DNA of 64,000 nt from CALXQW01 sp031553045 (GTDB lineage: Bacteria > Verrucomicrobiota > Verrucomicrobiia > Opitutales > Intestinicryptomonadaceae), in contig JAVBLZ010000009.1 of assembly GCA_031553045.1 (NCBI GenBank), forward strand, positions 1 to 64,000. Direction: 5' to 3'. Positions 17,841 to 26,512 of the stretch are shown here, piece by piece. Numbering within the stretch: the first letter of the stretch is position 1; each line of letters begins with the position of its first letter. The position numbers were made by a program, and so were the translations under genes. Under the pieces are notes generated by a model that searched no databases, had not been told where the DNA came from, and worked only from the letters and a program-made list of their open reading frames with translations.

Positions 17841-18820
17841 ACCTTTTGCTCCGTGTCAAAACTGCTCCATTTATCGATAGGACATGTCTCGCTTGCAAGG
17901 CGGAGTTTTACGCTGGTACATCCGCATTTCTGGCATTTACCTAAGCCGAGATTGGCTTCTGATTCCCAGTGTTCGCAGGCGTTGCATATAGTTTTTCGAT
18001 TTTCTAAAGTTTCTGTATCCGCCAGCGCAAAACCTGATTGCGCCCACCTTACAGCGGATGATGCAAGATTTTTTGCCATCTGAAAAGTTGTTGGAGTTTC
18101 AACCCCGAGTATCTCTGAAATGTGAAAATTGTAGTCCAAAACTTCTTCCGAAAATGTCTGCGCTTCAATAATGCTTCTATCTTCGGCATCATCTGAATTA
18201 CGTTTTGCATAAAAACATTGTCCGTTAAATAAAGCCATTTTGTAAGCGACTTCATCGTTTGCGAAAACTTCACGAAGCGTCTTTGCATACGGATTGCATA
18301 TCCAAGAAAACAAAGTGCCATCTTTGCTCTGCCCTGAAATCAACAGCTCGTTCGGATTATTTGGGTTATACGAGATGCGATATAGATATTCAACGTCTGT
18401 GAGTTTTAATGAGAGTGTTTTTTCTCCATCGCAAATATTTATAGGACCATTGCGCTTTGCATAGACAATTGTATTCTTCCAAACAAAACCGACATCAGCA
18501 CGAGAAAGTTTTTCAGGCTTGGGATTATCTAAGTCATCAATTTTGTAGAGATAAAATTCACGTCCATTTTCAAAACCTCCCGCAATAAATGAGAGGTTCC
18601 ACTTTCCGCTTTCAGGCTCGAACTCTGCACAGGGAGCGCATTCTGTGGCATCGTCAGGAAGCCATGTAAAAATTCTTTTCCAAGCTCCATTTTCAAAGTG
18701 ATGTAGTTTCCATTTCTCATTTATCATTATGCAGGCAAATTCTTTCGGCTCGAAGTTTGGAGCTTCGCTGTGTGTTACAAACGGCATGTGAGATTTTATT
18801 TCTTTGTTAAATTTAAACAT
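17837..18820 (-). CDS. phage tail-associated protein with Cys-rich C-terminus
   Basis: 327 aa. The body (residues ~1-230) is beta-rich and propeller-like (KLHHFENGAWKRIF, then repeated short strands). The C-terminus from about residue 280 has CNACEHW, LGKCQKCGC and CPIDKW: six cysteines ending in a Trp, as a small metal-binding domain. The same tail module occurs on the 19157-19690 product. Such ends are found on tail proteins of many phages; the role is unknown. Confidence 0.6.
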   Translation of the reverse strand: MFKFNKEIKSHMPFVTHSEAPNFEPKEFACIMINEKWKLHHFENGAWKRIFTWLPDDATECAPCAEFEPESGKWNLSFIAGGFENGREFYLYKIDDLDNPKPEKLSRADVGFVWKNTIVYAKRNGPINICDGEKTLSLKLTDVEYLYRISYNPNNPNELLISGQSKDGTLFSWICNPYAKTLREVFANDEVAYKMALFNGQCFYAKRNSDDAEDRSIIEAQTFSEEVLDYNFHISEILGVETPTTFQMAKNLASSAVRWAQSGFALADTETLENRKTICNACEHWESEANLGLGKCQKCGCTSVKLRLASETCPIDKWSSFDTEQKV

Positions 18821-18826
18821 AAAATT

Positions 18827-19153
18827 TTACGGCCAGACAACATTCCAAGTGCGACAACAAGGATCATCAGAAGGGCAACATCCCTGTTGCAATTCCATGT
18901 AGCCGTCGTAATAATAGTTAGATCTAAATTCATTCGGAAGCCCAACTAGACGCCCATACTTATCAATTTCACCAGAGCTATAAGTGGCACTACCACTTCT
19001 TTCATGGACTCTCCAATATCCGCAGGGCGTGCCGACTCCCGTACCTTGATACGGCATCAAATTCCAAACAGGATTATTTCTATTCGTCGTGAACTGCGCT
19101 ATAATTCTAGGAGTACAGTTGCAAGGGCAGCAATCTTTGGAAATTGTAATCAC
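18827..19153 (-). CDS. small Cys-rich phage protein, GTG start
   Basis: 108 aa, starting at GTG (19153). It is rich in Cys, Gly, Tyr and Arg, with CCPCNC near the start and CCPSDDPCC near the end, suggesting metal binding or disulfides. It fills the 336-nt space between two related Cys-tailed genes (gaps 6 and 3 nt). No family recognised. Confidence 0.5.
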   Translation of the reverse strand: MITISKDCCPCNCTPRIIAQFTTNRNNPVWNLMPYQGTGVGTPCGYWRVHERSGSATYSSGEIDKYGRLVGLPNEFRSNYYYDGYMELQQGCCPSDDPCCRTWNVVWP

Positions 19154-19156
19154 AGT

Positions 19157-19690
19157 TTACCACTTTCCCAGAGGACATTTTGTGCGAAGAATTCTGAGTC
19201 TAGCAGAATTTAAATTCCCTACTTTGCATCTGCCGAAATTTAATTTGTCGTTCCAGTTTTCGCAGATTTTACAAGTCTCTAAACGCTCATTGTATGTGGC
19301 TTCATCCGTTAGCTTTAATCCGTCTTTCGCAAGTTCTATTGTGGAAGTTGTAAGACTTTTTGCGGCGTTTATAGCACTTGGAGAATTTGCATTTTTCAAT
19401 TTATTAGACAACTGCTTAAGCTTATCTTGTGTAGCATTTATTTTTGAGAATAGTCTTAGCAAATTTTCAGTGGATTTATGTTTTGATTCAAGCTTCGCAC
19501 CGTTTTCATCTACAATCAAAGTTGCAATAGGTGCTTCAATTTTGAAATTTTCCGATATGCTAAAGTCAGAAAGTTTTTTATTGCAAAGCCGCCTCACAAG
19601 ATAATCCGCAAGAAGTCTTGAATTATCGCGCTTCGCAAAGCCCTGCGCTTCGGGCAAAGACAACATTTCATCATAACTCAAAATTTTCAT
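19157..19690 (-). CDS. phage tail-region protein with Cys-rich C-terminus
   Basis: 177 aa. A helical middle with charged repeats is followed by ETCKICENW, LNFGRCKVGN and KCPLGKW. This aligns with the end of the 17837-18820 product, including the upstream helix ending GLKLTDEATYNERLETC (there GFALADTETLENRKTIC), although two cysteines are missing here. A TTTTGACA element lies 14 nt before the start, in the 27-nt gap after the upstream gene. Confidence 0.6.
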   Translation of the reverse strand: MKILSYDEMLSLPEAQGFAKRDNSRLLADYLVRRLCNKKLSDFSISENFKIEAPIATLIVDENGAKLESKHKSTENLLRLFSKINATQDKLKQLSNKLKNANSPSAINAAKSLTTSTIELAKDGLKLTDEATYNERLETCKICENWNDKLNFGRCKVGNLNSARLRILRTKCPLGKW

Positions 19691-19717
19691 ACAAAGAATG
19701 TGCGTGTCAAAATTGCA

Positions 19718-21157
19718 CTATTTTTTTTCAAGAAAATTCTTAGTTTGAGTACTTCCATTTTCACAAACCTGAACTATAGTAGGCTTAACTTTATTTGTGG
19801 GCGTGGAGTTCGCATCCAAGCGCATTAGGAATTTATCTTTATAAGAATTTCCGTCAGCGCCGACATATTCCAAATCGCGCCAATCCACGTTTAGAACATT
19901 TGGATATGCTTCTTCCCAGAGCAGTGTTTTAGCTCTATGCCCCATGCCATTATCGGAATCTATCCAAGTAATCTTTGAGCGTAAATCAATACTTTCAATC
20001 TCATCAAAGACCTGAATAAAATGCGCGCGCCCATCGGAATTTATGACTTCGATAATCGGCGCATTCAAAATGTAATCCCAAAGTTCATCTATTAAATCAG
20101 AAAGCAATGAATCTTCCTCATGCAATCCTTCAATTTGAGAAAGGATGTCCTCAATCATACTATTTAAATCTCCAAACATTTCTTCAAGATTGGCAAATTC
20201 TTCAAGTAATTCGGCGATAGCCTCCCATATAGCATTTATGATTGCAAAGATTTGTTCTACCATCTCCAAAATCATTTCGATAATTTCCCACAAAAGCTGA
20301 TAAAGTGCGTACAATGCTTGTGCGACGGCATTCATAATAGCCTGTACAACACCTTCGAATGCGGAGCCGAGCAAGGATGATATGAATTTCACAATAGCCT
20401 TCAAAATTGTTTTCACACATTCAGCAATATCTGGAAATGGAAAAGTTGTGAGCGCATAAAACTGTGTCCCGCCTTCGCCTTCGGCATTTTTGCCGACAGA
20501 AAACGGAACGCGGAATATCAAATTAGGCGTAGGATACGTTCCGCCGTCATCGGAAACTTCTTTGAAAATTGTATAGCAGATGCCGAGTTCGTCTCTGTAA
20601 ATATAGTCCCCGCTCCTCGGGCGTTTCCCGCGTGAAGCAAAATAATTTTCCAGAGTTGAGCGTATGGGGTCAACTTTGCCAAAAATTTCTTCAACCTTGG
20701 CGTCAACCATGTCGATAATTTGATAGATTGGTTGCATCAAACTTTCTATCAAATTTTTTACACCGCTTGCGCTTCCAACACTGCCGCTAGTTATGGCGTC
20801 TATTATTTGTGCCAGAAATCCGTAAAAAATATTTGTAAATTGTGAAGGGTCTGAAATTGCGTTTATGATTTCGTCCATGACCGCATTTATCACTTTTGAA
20901 ATTATTGTCGCAGGGTCTAAGTCAACATCGTCTAACCCAACTTTCCAAAGCTTTGGCGGGCGGTTGTATTCGTTTTCTAAAACCGTAAATGTCGTGCCAT
21001 TCGCGCTTCTGTTTAACATATAGCCGACACCGTTTTGAAGCCTGCTTGCTTCTATCATTGAACAGATGTCATTGAGCCTGTCGGCAGTCACTTGGTCTAA
21101 AAGCGCTTGCCCAGCCTTGAAGCGCGGCAACTTGGAATTTCCAAAATCTTTTATCAT
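19718..21157 (-). CDS. phage tail/host-range region protein
   Basis: 479 aa. The N-terminus (FGNSKLPRFKAGQALLDQVT) looks like a virion attachment domain. Residues ~85-175 and ~255-385 are long amphipathic helices rich in Ile, Ala and Glu (for example LYQLLWEIIEMILEMVEQIF), and could form a trimeric coiled coil or membrane-active stalk. The start overlaps the stop of the 21154-21843 gene. No family recognised; by position, a baseplate or fibre protein. Confidence 0.5.
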   Translation of the reverse strand: MIKDFGNSKLPRFKAGQALLDQVTADRLNDICSMIEASRLQNGVGYMLNRSANGTTFTVLENEYNRPPKLWKVGLDDVDLDPATIISKVINAVMDEIINAISDPSQFTNIFYGFLAQIIDAITSGSVGSASGVKNLIESLMQPIYQIIDMVDAKVEEIFGKVDPIRSTLENYFASRGKRPRSGDYIYRDELGICYTIFKEVSDDGGTYPTPNLIFRVPFSVGKNAEGEGGTQFYALTTFPFPDIAECVKTILKAIVKFISSLLGSAFEGVVQAIMNAVAQALYALYQLLWEIIEMILEMVEQIFAIINAIWEAIAELLEEFANLEEMFGDLNSMIEDILSQIEGLHEEDSLLSDLIDELWDYILNAPIIEVINSDGRAHFIQVFDEIESIDLRSKITWIDSDNGMGHRAKTLLWEEAYPNVLNVDWRDLEYVGADGNSYKDKFLMRLDANSTPTNKVKPTIVQVCENGSTQTKNFLEKK

Positions 21158-21843
21158 GCGTACACCTTTTTATTCCAGCCTCCAGGGCCAGAGAGGAGAT
21201 AGTTTTCAGTCACCCTGAATTTTCCATCGGCTATTGATTGATAAGAAATTCCAATATTCATCCATTGCCGCTTCCCGCCGACAGACGGAAGCCCGCCGCC
21301 CCCGCCAATTTTTCCGATGCCGTTAAGGCTTGGTTTGCCCCTTGAAACATAGCTGATAGTTCCTGCGTAGCTTGGTACAAGATAGCTTTTCACGCCCTTC
21401 ATTTCGTCGCCGATTTCTGCATTTACATTCCAGCCTGTGAAACGCCCGTCATCGTCAAAAATAGCGCCAATAGGTGCTTTGGGCGTACCTGCCCACTCCT
21501 TAAAATTAGGGTGAGTTTCAATGGCTTCTTCGCGCATAGTGCACGAAACTTCAATCATTCTGTCATTCGCATCATCTCCCGAATTCCAGTTCATCTCAGA
21601 ACCTTCGTAAGACGCGGTAATTATCGCACCGCCTTTTTCACGCTTCAACCCAGTGGATTTACAGTATAAATCAGACCATATCGGGTGCGGAGATTTGCCA
21701 ATTGCAGGAAGATAATTACCAGCCGCCGCCCATGGCCATACAAAGAACACGGCGGAACAAGTAGTTACAGCATCGACAGAAACAATACGCTCTCCCGAAT
21801 TCTGAAGTATGCAAATTTCACCACCTTGTGTTCTTGTCTTCAC
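21154..21843 (-). CDS. phage tail-region protein, GTG start
   Basis: 229 aa starting at GTG (21843). The choice is supported by the TTTTGACA element exactly 13 nt upstream, as for the ATG genes. It is Gly/Trp-rich and beta-type with no recognised domain. It lies immediately downstream of the tape measure in transcription order, though a toxin-antitoxin pair on the other strand intervenes, so a distal tail or hub-type protein is likely. Confidence 0.55.
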   Translation of the reverse strand: MKTRTQGGEICILQNSGERIVSVDAVTTCSAVFFVWPWAAAGNYLPAIGKSPHPIWSDLYCKSTGLKREKGGAIITASYEGSEMNWNSGDDANDRMIEVSCTMREEAIETHPNFKEWAGTPKAPIGAIFDDDGRFTGWNVNAEIGDEMKGVKSYLVPSYAGTISYVSRGKPSLNGIGKIGGGGGLPSVGGKRQWMNIGISYQSIADGKFRVTENYLLSGPGGWNKKVYA

Positions 21844-21868
21844 ACATAGGCGGCATTGTCAAAAAAGT

Positions 21869-21888
21869 ATTGACAAAACTACGTCAAT
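21869..21888 (+). promoter_or_regulatory. inverted-repeat operator at the HigBA/tail divergence
   Basis: ATTGAC at 21869-21874 and GTCAAT at 21883-21888 form a perfect 6-bp inverted repeat with an 8-nt spacer, 18 nt before the toxin start. The first arm also pairs with TGTCAA at 21857-21862. It is well placed for autoregulation by the antitoxin. Confidence 0.5.
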
Positions 21889-21906
21889 GACTGAGTATGC
21901 CGAATC

Positions 21907-22209
21907 ATGGAATTTATAGAAACAACTTCATTCATTAAAACAAAAGAAGGCATTTTGAATGAAGATGAACTCTTGGAACTCCAAAAATCTCTTTTACTAA
22001 ACCCAGCGCAGGGCGATCTGATTCCAAAGGGAAAAGGCTTGCGAAAAGTCAGATGGGCTGGAAGTGGCAGAGGGAAACGAGGCGGAATAAGAGTGATATA
22101 CTATTGGATAAAAGATGAAGAGCTGATATTTCTGCTTGTTGCGTATGCAAAAAACAAGCAGGAAAACCTTACCCCTCAACAACTCAAACAGTTAGCCGAT
22201 TTAATATAG
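21907..22209 (+). CDS. HigB/RelE-type toxin
   Basis: 100 aa. The core GLRKVRWAGSGRGKRGGIRVIYYW, then ELIFLLVAYAKNKQENL, matches the RelE/HigB toxin family (GKRGGxRxIYY and YAKN motifs), which cuts mRNA on the ribosome. The toxin comes first, 13 nt before the antitoxin, as in higBA. It lies on the opposite strand to the surrounding tail genes, an accessory insertion in the late block. Confidence 0.85.
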   Translation: MEFIETTSFIKTKEGILNEDELLELQKSLLLNPAQGDLIPKGKGLRKVRWAGSGRGKRGGIRVIYYWIKDEELIFLLVAYAKNKQENLTPQQLKQLADLI

Positions 22210-22222
22210 AAAGGACAAAATC

Positions 22223-22513
22223 ATGGACGACAAACTTTTCAACGAACTACTTTCTGGAGTAAAAGAAATGAATGAAATTCGCGCCGGAAAAAGAAAACCT
22301 GTTCGCACTACAAAGCTTTCATTAAACGAAGTTACAAAAGTCCGCCAGAAGCTGAAACTGACTCAAACGCAGTTTGCAACGGCTTTTGGGATAAGCGTAT
22401 CGACTTTGCGAAACTGGGAACAGGGACATCGTAATCCGACAGGGGCGGCGATAACCCTTATCAAGGTAGCAAAAAAACACCCAAAAGCAATTCTTGAGAC
22501 TCTGCACGCATAG
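22223..22513 (+). CDS. HigA-type antitoxin
   Basis: 96 aa with an XRE helix-turn-helix: TQTQFATAFGISVSTLRNWEQ followed by the RNPTGAA turn typical of HigA. It would neutralise the upstream toxin and bind the operator at 21869-21888. An AAAGGA Shine-Dalgarno precedes the start. It ends 3 nt before the converging tape-measure stop. Confidence 0.85.
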   Translation: MDDKLFNELLSGVKEMNEIRAGKRKPVRTTKLSLNEVTKVRQKLKLTQTQFATAFGISVSTLRNWEQGHRNPTGAAITLIKVAKKHPKAILETLHA

Positions 22514-22516
22514 GGC

Positions 22517-24007
22517 TTATCGCATAAGGATTTCGCCGTTGTTCTGGGTGGACTCGGTATTCTCAACGATTTTTTCCAGACACTTTGTCTGCTTTTGCGC
22601 TTCTGCCAGTTGCTTCTCGGGCATATCGAAGCGTGCGGCGGTTAGTCCGCCACCGCCAATACGGGCGAGGTAGGAATCGTTAGCGTCATCTTTTTTGTTT
22701 TTACTTTTGTCTTTTTTCTTTTCGTCTTCGGGGTCTTTGACTTTGAGTTTTGAGTCGGCTTCGGCAATACGGGCTTTGCGTACACGCTCGGCTTCGCGGG
22801 CAACTTCTTTTTCTGCATCACGCGCTTTTTCAACGTCTTTCAATTGGTTTTTGTACCAGTCAACGGACGATGAAGTCCAAAGGTCATCTTTTTTACGTGT
22901 AGCATTTTTTACATACGCATTGCCGATTTCGTCTCCGAAAATTTCGCCGAAAGATTTGTTTTTATCCTGCTTTGCAAGGTTGTTTGCTTCGTCTTTAAGT
23001 TTGCCAAGAGCTACAATAGAATTGTCAATAGCCTGTGCCCAAGAGTCGCTAAAAAGGCTTACAAATTTTGAGAGCGCACCGCCGACAACAGAAATGAAGT
23101 CGAAAAACAAATTGCGTATAGGAATGATAAAATCTGCAAACTGCCCATTGATAAAGCGGAATATACTCATGTAAACTGCGATAACATAATTCGCGAGATT
23201 ACGCATAGTTTCTTCAATGAACTGCCCAGCTTCTGCAAGTTTTTGACCTATCATAAGTCCCCATTTTTGGCGACCTATGGAACTCCCCATATCCGCAAGG
23301 AATCCACCAAAAGCGACTATGATTTTATTTTGCCAGCGTCCGATTTCATCTCCAGCTCTGTCGAGTGCGGCGATAGTTTCTTCATCCATAACTTGACCCG
23401 ATTCAATTGCCGCTTGCGTGAGAGCGTCCATGCCTTCTGTCGCCAAACGTTCGAGGACTTCCAACATCTTAGGACCAGTCTTAACTCCGAGTATTTCTGA
23501 AACGTCATTTAGGGATTCTAAAGATGCTCCAGATTCTTTGTAAGCCTTCCCGAGCGCTTGTAATTTTCCTTCCAAGGGCAAGCTCACGAAATTATGTAAG
23601 TCTATACCGAGACGTTTAAAGGCTTCCTGATAGCCTTTGTTTCCATCTATGGCATCGGCTGTTCTTTGATTTACGTTGTTAAGAATATTTTCAAGTTTGC
23701 TTTCCTCAACGCCAGCATCACACGCCGCCGCTTGTAGGGCTTGAAGCTCTGTTGTGCCAATACGTAGCTGTGTTGCAAGGTCTGAAATTTTGCTTCCTGC
23801 TGCTATGGTATTTCGTGTGAGCATGGAAATTCCAGCAATGCCTGCACCCAATCCCAAGGCTCCAAAAATTTGTCCGCCTATGCCGCGGAACATTCCCATT
23901 ACGCCAGTTCTAAATGACTGCGCCTGTGCTTTAAGCGACGCAAGACCAGTTTTAAAACCTGCGCCGTCGAGACCGACTTTTGCAATTATGCTACTGCTTA
24001 TGCTCAT
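22517..24007 (-). CDS. tail tape measure protein
   Basis: 496 aa. The start (ISSSIIAKVGLDGAGFKTGLASLKAQAQSF) is typical of tape measure proteins, followed by a Gly-rich hydrophobic segment (GIGGQIFGALGLGAGIAG), a long helical region with a membrane-like stretch and a Lys-rich coiled end. It is short; at the usual ~1.5 angstrom per residue it predicts a tail of roughly 75 nm. Its start overlaps the previous gene by 17 nt. Confidence 0.75.
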   Translation of the reverse strand: MSISSSIIAKVGLDGAGFKTGLASLKAQAQSFRTGVMGMFRGIGGQIFGALGLGAGIAGISMLTRNTIAAGSKISDLATQLRIGTTELQALQAAACDAGVEESKLENILNNVNQRTADAIDGNKGYQEAFKRLGIDLHNFVSLPLEGKLQALGKAYKESGASLESLNDVSEILGVKTGPKMLEVLERLATEGMDALTQAAIESGQVMDEETIAALDRAGDEIGRWQNKIIVAFGGFLADMGSSIGRQKWGLMIGQKLAEAGQFIEETMRNLANYVIAVYMSIFRFINGQFADFIIPIRNLFFDFISVVGGALSKFVSLFSDSWAQAIDNSIVALGKLKDEANNLAKQDKNKSFGEIFGDEIGNAYVKNATRKKDDLWTSSSVDWYKNQLKDVEKARDAEKEVAREAERVRKARIAEADSKLKVKDPEDEKKKDKSKNKKDDANDSYLARIGGGGLTAARFDMPEKQLAEAQKQTKCLEKIVENTESTQNNGEILMR

Positions 24008-24545
24008 CGCGTCCTTTCAAAGCTTCGTCTATGGCGGCTTTATCCGCTTCTGACTGAATTTCAGCAACTCCTGCGTGTTCCGCAATACAAGCGCAATACC
24101 ACAGTAATTCACCCAATGGCATATGCCAAATTTCTGAAAGGCTCATGTGGGTTTTTGTTAAAAGTAATGTCGCCTTAGACAATATCCACGGGGCGTTGAG
24201 GGCGTTCTCGCTTTCGCTTTTATCCCAGAGTTCTGGGACAGTCACAAAGTCCGTCAGATAGCTTAAAAAACGTGTACATCCACGTTTAAAAGAATGACAT
24301 TTCATTCCGAGATTTTTCAAATTATATGCTCGGGAAATTTCTTGCATCGGCTTGTCAGACGAGCAAATTAGAACGGCAAGTTCCAAATCTTTGCGTGTGA
24401 TATTAACTTCACCGCCGTTTAGAATTTTCATGAAAGGCGACTCTATCGCTTCAAGATAAATGCAATGCGTCAAAGAAAAAGGTTTTAGTTTTTTTCCTAA
24501 AACCTTGTGCTCAATATTTATGAAAGCTTCGTAAAAATCTTTCAT
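23991..24545 (-). CDS. tail assembly protein (chaperone position)
   Basis: 184 aa, helical, with LTHCIYLEAIESPFM near residue 25 and a C-terminal part rich in short helices. It sits between the small tail protein and the tape measure, where siphoviruses place tail-assembly chaperones. It is a single frame: I saw no slippery heptamer with a second ORF. Start and stop overlap both neighbours. Confidence 0.5.
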   Translation of the reverse strand: MKDFYEAFINIEHKVLGKKLKPFSLTHCIYLEAIESPFMKILNGGEVNITRKDLELAVLICSSDKPMQEISRAYNLKNLGMKCHSFKRGCTRFLSYLTDFVTVPELWDKSESENALNAPWILSKATLLLTKTHMSLSEIWHMPLGELLWYCACIAEHAGVAEIQSEADKAAIDEALKGRDEHKQ

Positions 24546-24919
24546 TACTGGATTTCTTCAAGGACTTCCATCGGAACATTTGGATACCAAGTACCTTCTA
24601 CATCCCAACGTTCAACGTCTTTGCGAGCGCGTGCTTTCTTGACAGACTTCACGATAAGCGAAAAATCATCACCAACTTTTAACTCGTCTCCAGGTAAAGG
24701 CAGGTCTTCCGCATTTTTTAGCGGGATAACTTTTAACGTACGCTTATAACGTATCCCGAAGCCCGAGAAATGTGCGACGACATCGCCAATTTCATCTTCA
24801 ACTTCAAGTTCTTCACCCTCGATAGTTTCTTCTTGGGCGTCCACGATATAACCCTCTATCCTTTGAACTCCAAAGCTTAGAGGCTGTTTTGTTCCACGTA
24901 ATTTTACAACAGTTGCCAT
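24545..24919 (-). CDS. small tail protein, possible tail tube
   Basis: 124 aa from the ATG at 24919, chosen because the TTTTGACA element lies 14 nt upstream; an upstream ATG would extend into repeat-like sequence. Beta-rich, starting ATVVKLRGT, with an acidic middle and a C-terminal GTWYPNVP. Position before the chaperone and tape measure suggests a tail-tube or tail-completion protein. Small for a tube protein. Confidence 0.5.
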   Translation of the reverse strand: MATVVKLRGTKQPLSFGVQRIEGYIVDAQEETIEGEELEVEDEIGDVVAHFSGFGIRYKRTLKVIPLKNAEDLPLPGDELKVGDDFSLIVKSVKKARARKDVERWDVEGTWYPNVPMEVLEEIQ

Positions 24920-25024
24920 ATACAACAATGGCGTGTCAAAATTCAAGCAAAGCGCGAATGAGATTTTTGCGAAGCAAAAAGACCCGAAGGGCGAGACGCT
25001 TTGCGAATGCAAAGGCGAGTCAAA

Positions 25025-25423
25025 TTACAAAAACTGAACTATCGCTATGTATGAAAGAACATTGCCAATATTGTTCTCATCTCGAGCGTCGGAGTTTTCG
25101 GAAAACTCAAAAGAATATATCTGCATTGTAGAGTCTTGAGATTCAAAATTTTCCAGAGCTTCGTATATAGCGTCAATGCGTTCTTGCTGTGTGTCGTAGT
25201 CAATATCATGTGCGGAATCTGCTATGGAAATGTTTACTTGGATTTCAAAAACTCCAGCATCAGGTGGTAAATCGTTGAACGGTTTTTCATCTTCGCAATC
25301 CACCGCAATGTATGGCTTAGGTCTGTCGTCAGTGGAATGTCCCATGACAAGCATTGCTTTAAATTTATCGTCTAAAGTTTCGTTCAGATGTCTGAAAATT
25401 TCTTTTTCAAGTTGAAGTTTCAT
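25025..25423 (-). CDS. tail terminator-type protein
   Basis: 132 aa. A helix at the start (KEIFRHLNETL), strands with a YIAVDCEDEKPFND segment and a central FEIQVNISI strand resemble minor tail U/tail terminator proteins. It overlaps the preceding gene (ATGA at 25420). The 105 nt between it and the next gene downstream is rich in GCAAAGCG-like short repeats and holds no gene. Confidence 0.5.
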   Translation of the reverse strand: MKLQLEKEIFRHLNETLDDKFKAMLVMGHSTDDRPKPYIAVDCEDEKPFNDLPPDAGVFEIQVNISIADSAHDIDYDTQQERIDAIYEALENFESQDSTMQIYSFEFSENSDARDENNIGNVLSYIAIVQFL

Positions 25424-26154
25424 AATTTTTTCTGCGCTAAAAGGCGTTTAATATTGCTTTCCATTGCCATGCGCTGAGCGCGTAAAGCGCGTGTCATAAT
25501 CTTCATTGGCATAGTGCCTTGCGGGAAAGTCCGAACACGATTTATAATTTCAATAAAGGGGCTGTCTCCGTAATTTCTGTCTATAAAATCTCCAAAACGT
25601 GTACCATGTTTCGACACCCATGTCGGAGCTTTGCCACCAAGCTTTTGTACGCCTGAAAGCCAGCCTGAACGTGCTATGCCCACATGGTCTTGAAAAGTTT
25701 TAACATACTTTTTTAGCTCGCCTTTGCCCGCAACTGCATAACGAGTATTCCAATTTTTCGGAACTCTCCCACGCTTGCCAATAGCCTTTTTATGAATGTT
25801 CCTGATCGGCTTCTGAAATATGCGCTCATAGCGAAATATAGGCATAGACTCTTTATCAGGATGATTTTCCAGAGCCTTTTTTATTCCGTCAAAATTTCCA
25901 GCCCGCCACATTTTATTCAGGGATTTATCTTCCCATTTTGTGTTGCCCAAATCGGTAAATACTTTCCCTATGTCAGACGCTACATTTTTCTTCCCTGACG
26001 AGACAGATTTGGGCGGAGTAAATTTTATAAGCTTTTCACCGACAAGTCGCCCTTGCTGTTTTATAACAAATTGCCAATCCTTCTGACAAGCTAGCTTATA
26101 GCCTACAAGCGCATTTTCAAAACCCTTAAGTTCAACTTCAAATTTAATGCTCAT
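25420..26154 (-). CDS. minor tail protein Z / gp10-like
   Basis: 244 aa, basic. The N-terminal ~55 residues (VEIKFEVELKGFENALV type helix, then KQQGRLVGEKLIKFTPP) follow the pattern of HK97 gp10/minor tail Z proteins, which link head and tail. The rest is Lys/Arg-rich and unrecognised. It overlaps both neighbours by 4 nt. Confidence 0.55.
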   Translation of the reverse strand: MSIKFEVELKGFENALVGYKLACQKDWQFVIKQQGRLVGEKLIKFTPPKSVSSGKKNVASDIGKVFTDLGNTKWEDKSLNKMWRAGNFDGIKKALENHPDKESMPIFRYERIFQKPIRNIHKKAIGKRGRVPKNWNTRYAVAGKGELKKYVKTFQDHVGIARSGWLSGVQKLGGKAPTWVSKHGTRFGDFIDRNYGDSPFIEIINRVRTFPQGTMPMKIMTRALRAQRMAMESNIKRLLAQKKL

Positions 26155-26462
26155 TTATCTTTTGGAGAGAGTGAAACTTGAACTTGTCCGCGATTTACAC
26201 GAGAACTTACCCATTGAATACGAAAATTCCTTCCGTTGACTTCTATGATTTCACCTATGGCTGGATATTTGCCGTCGAGTTCCTTTTCGAGAAATTTTAT
26301 AGTAAAAGTTTCGTCAGGAACAAACCCACCAGACTCTAATTCCACCGCCTGCTGCCCTTCGACAACAATGCAGTTAAACTCTTTGTCACGCCATTTTACA
26401 GCTTGCCCAAACTCGCCGAATATCTCGCTTAATGCAGATTTAATTTCATCAGAAAAACTCAT
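26151..26462 (-). CDS. head-tail joining protein
   Basis: 103 aa. The pattern AVKWRDKEFNCIV, then an FTIKFLEKEL strand, GEIIEVNGRNFRI and a final QVSLSPK matches small head-tail adaptor (FII/gp9-like) beta-barrel proteins. A TGTCAAAT element (one mismatch) lies 13 nt upstream, overlapping a TTGACAAGTCAA palindrome. Confidence 0.5.
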   Translation of the reverse strand: MSFSDEIKSALSEIFGEFGQAVKWRDKEFNCIVVEGQQAVELESGGFVPDETFTIKFLEKELDGKYPAIGEIIEVNGRNFRIQWVSSRVNRGQVQVSLSPKDK

Positions 26463-26512
26463 ATCATGATTGACTTGTCAAATATTAATAAATGATATAA
26501 ACACAGAATACC

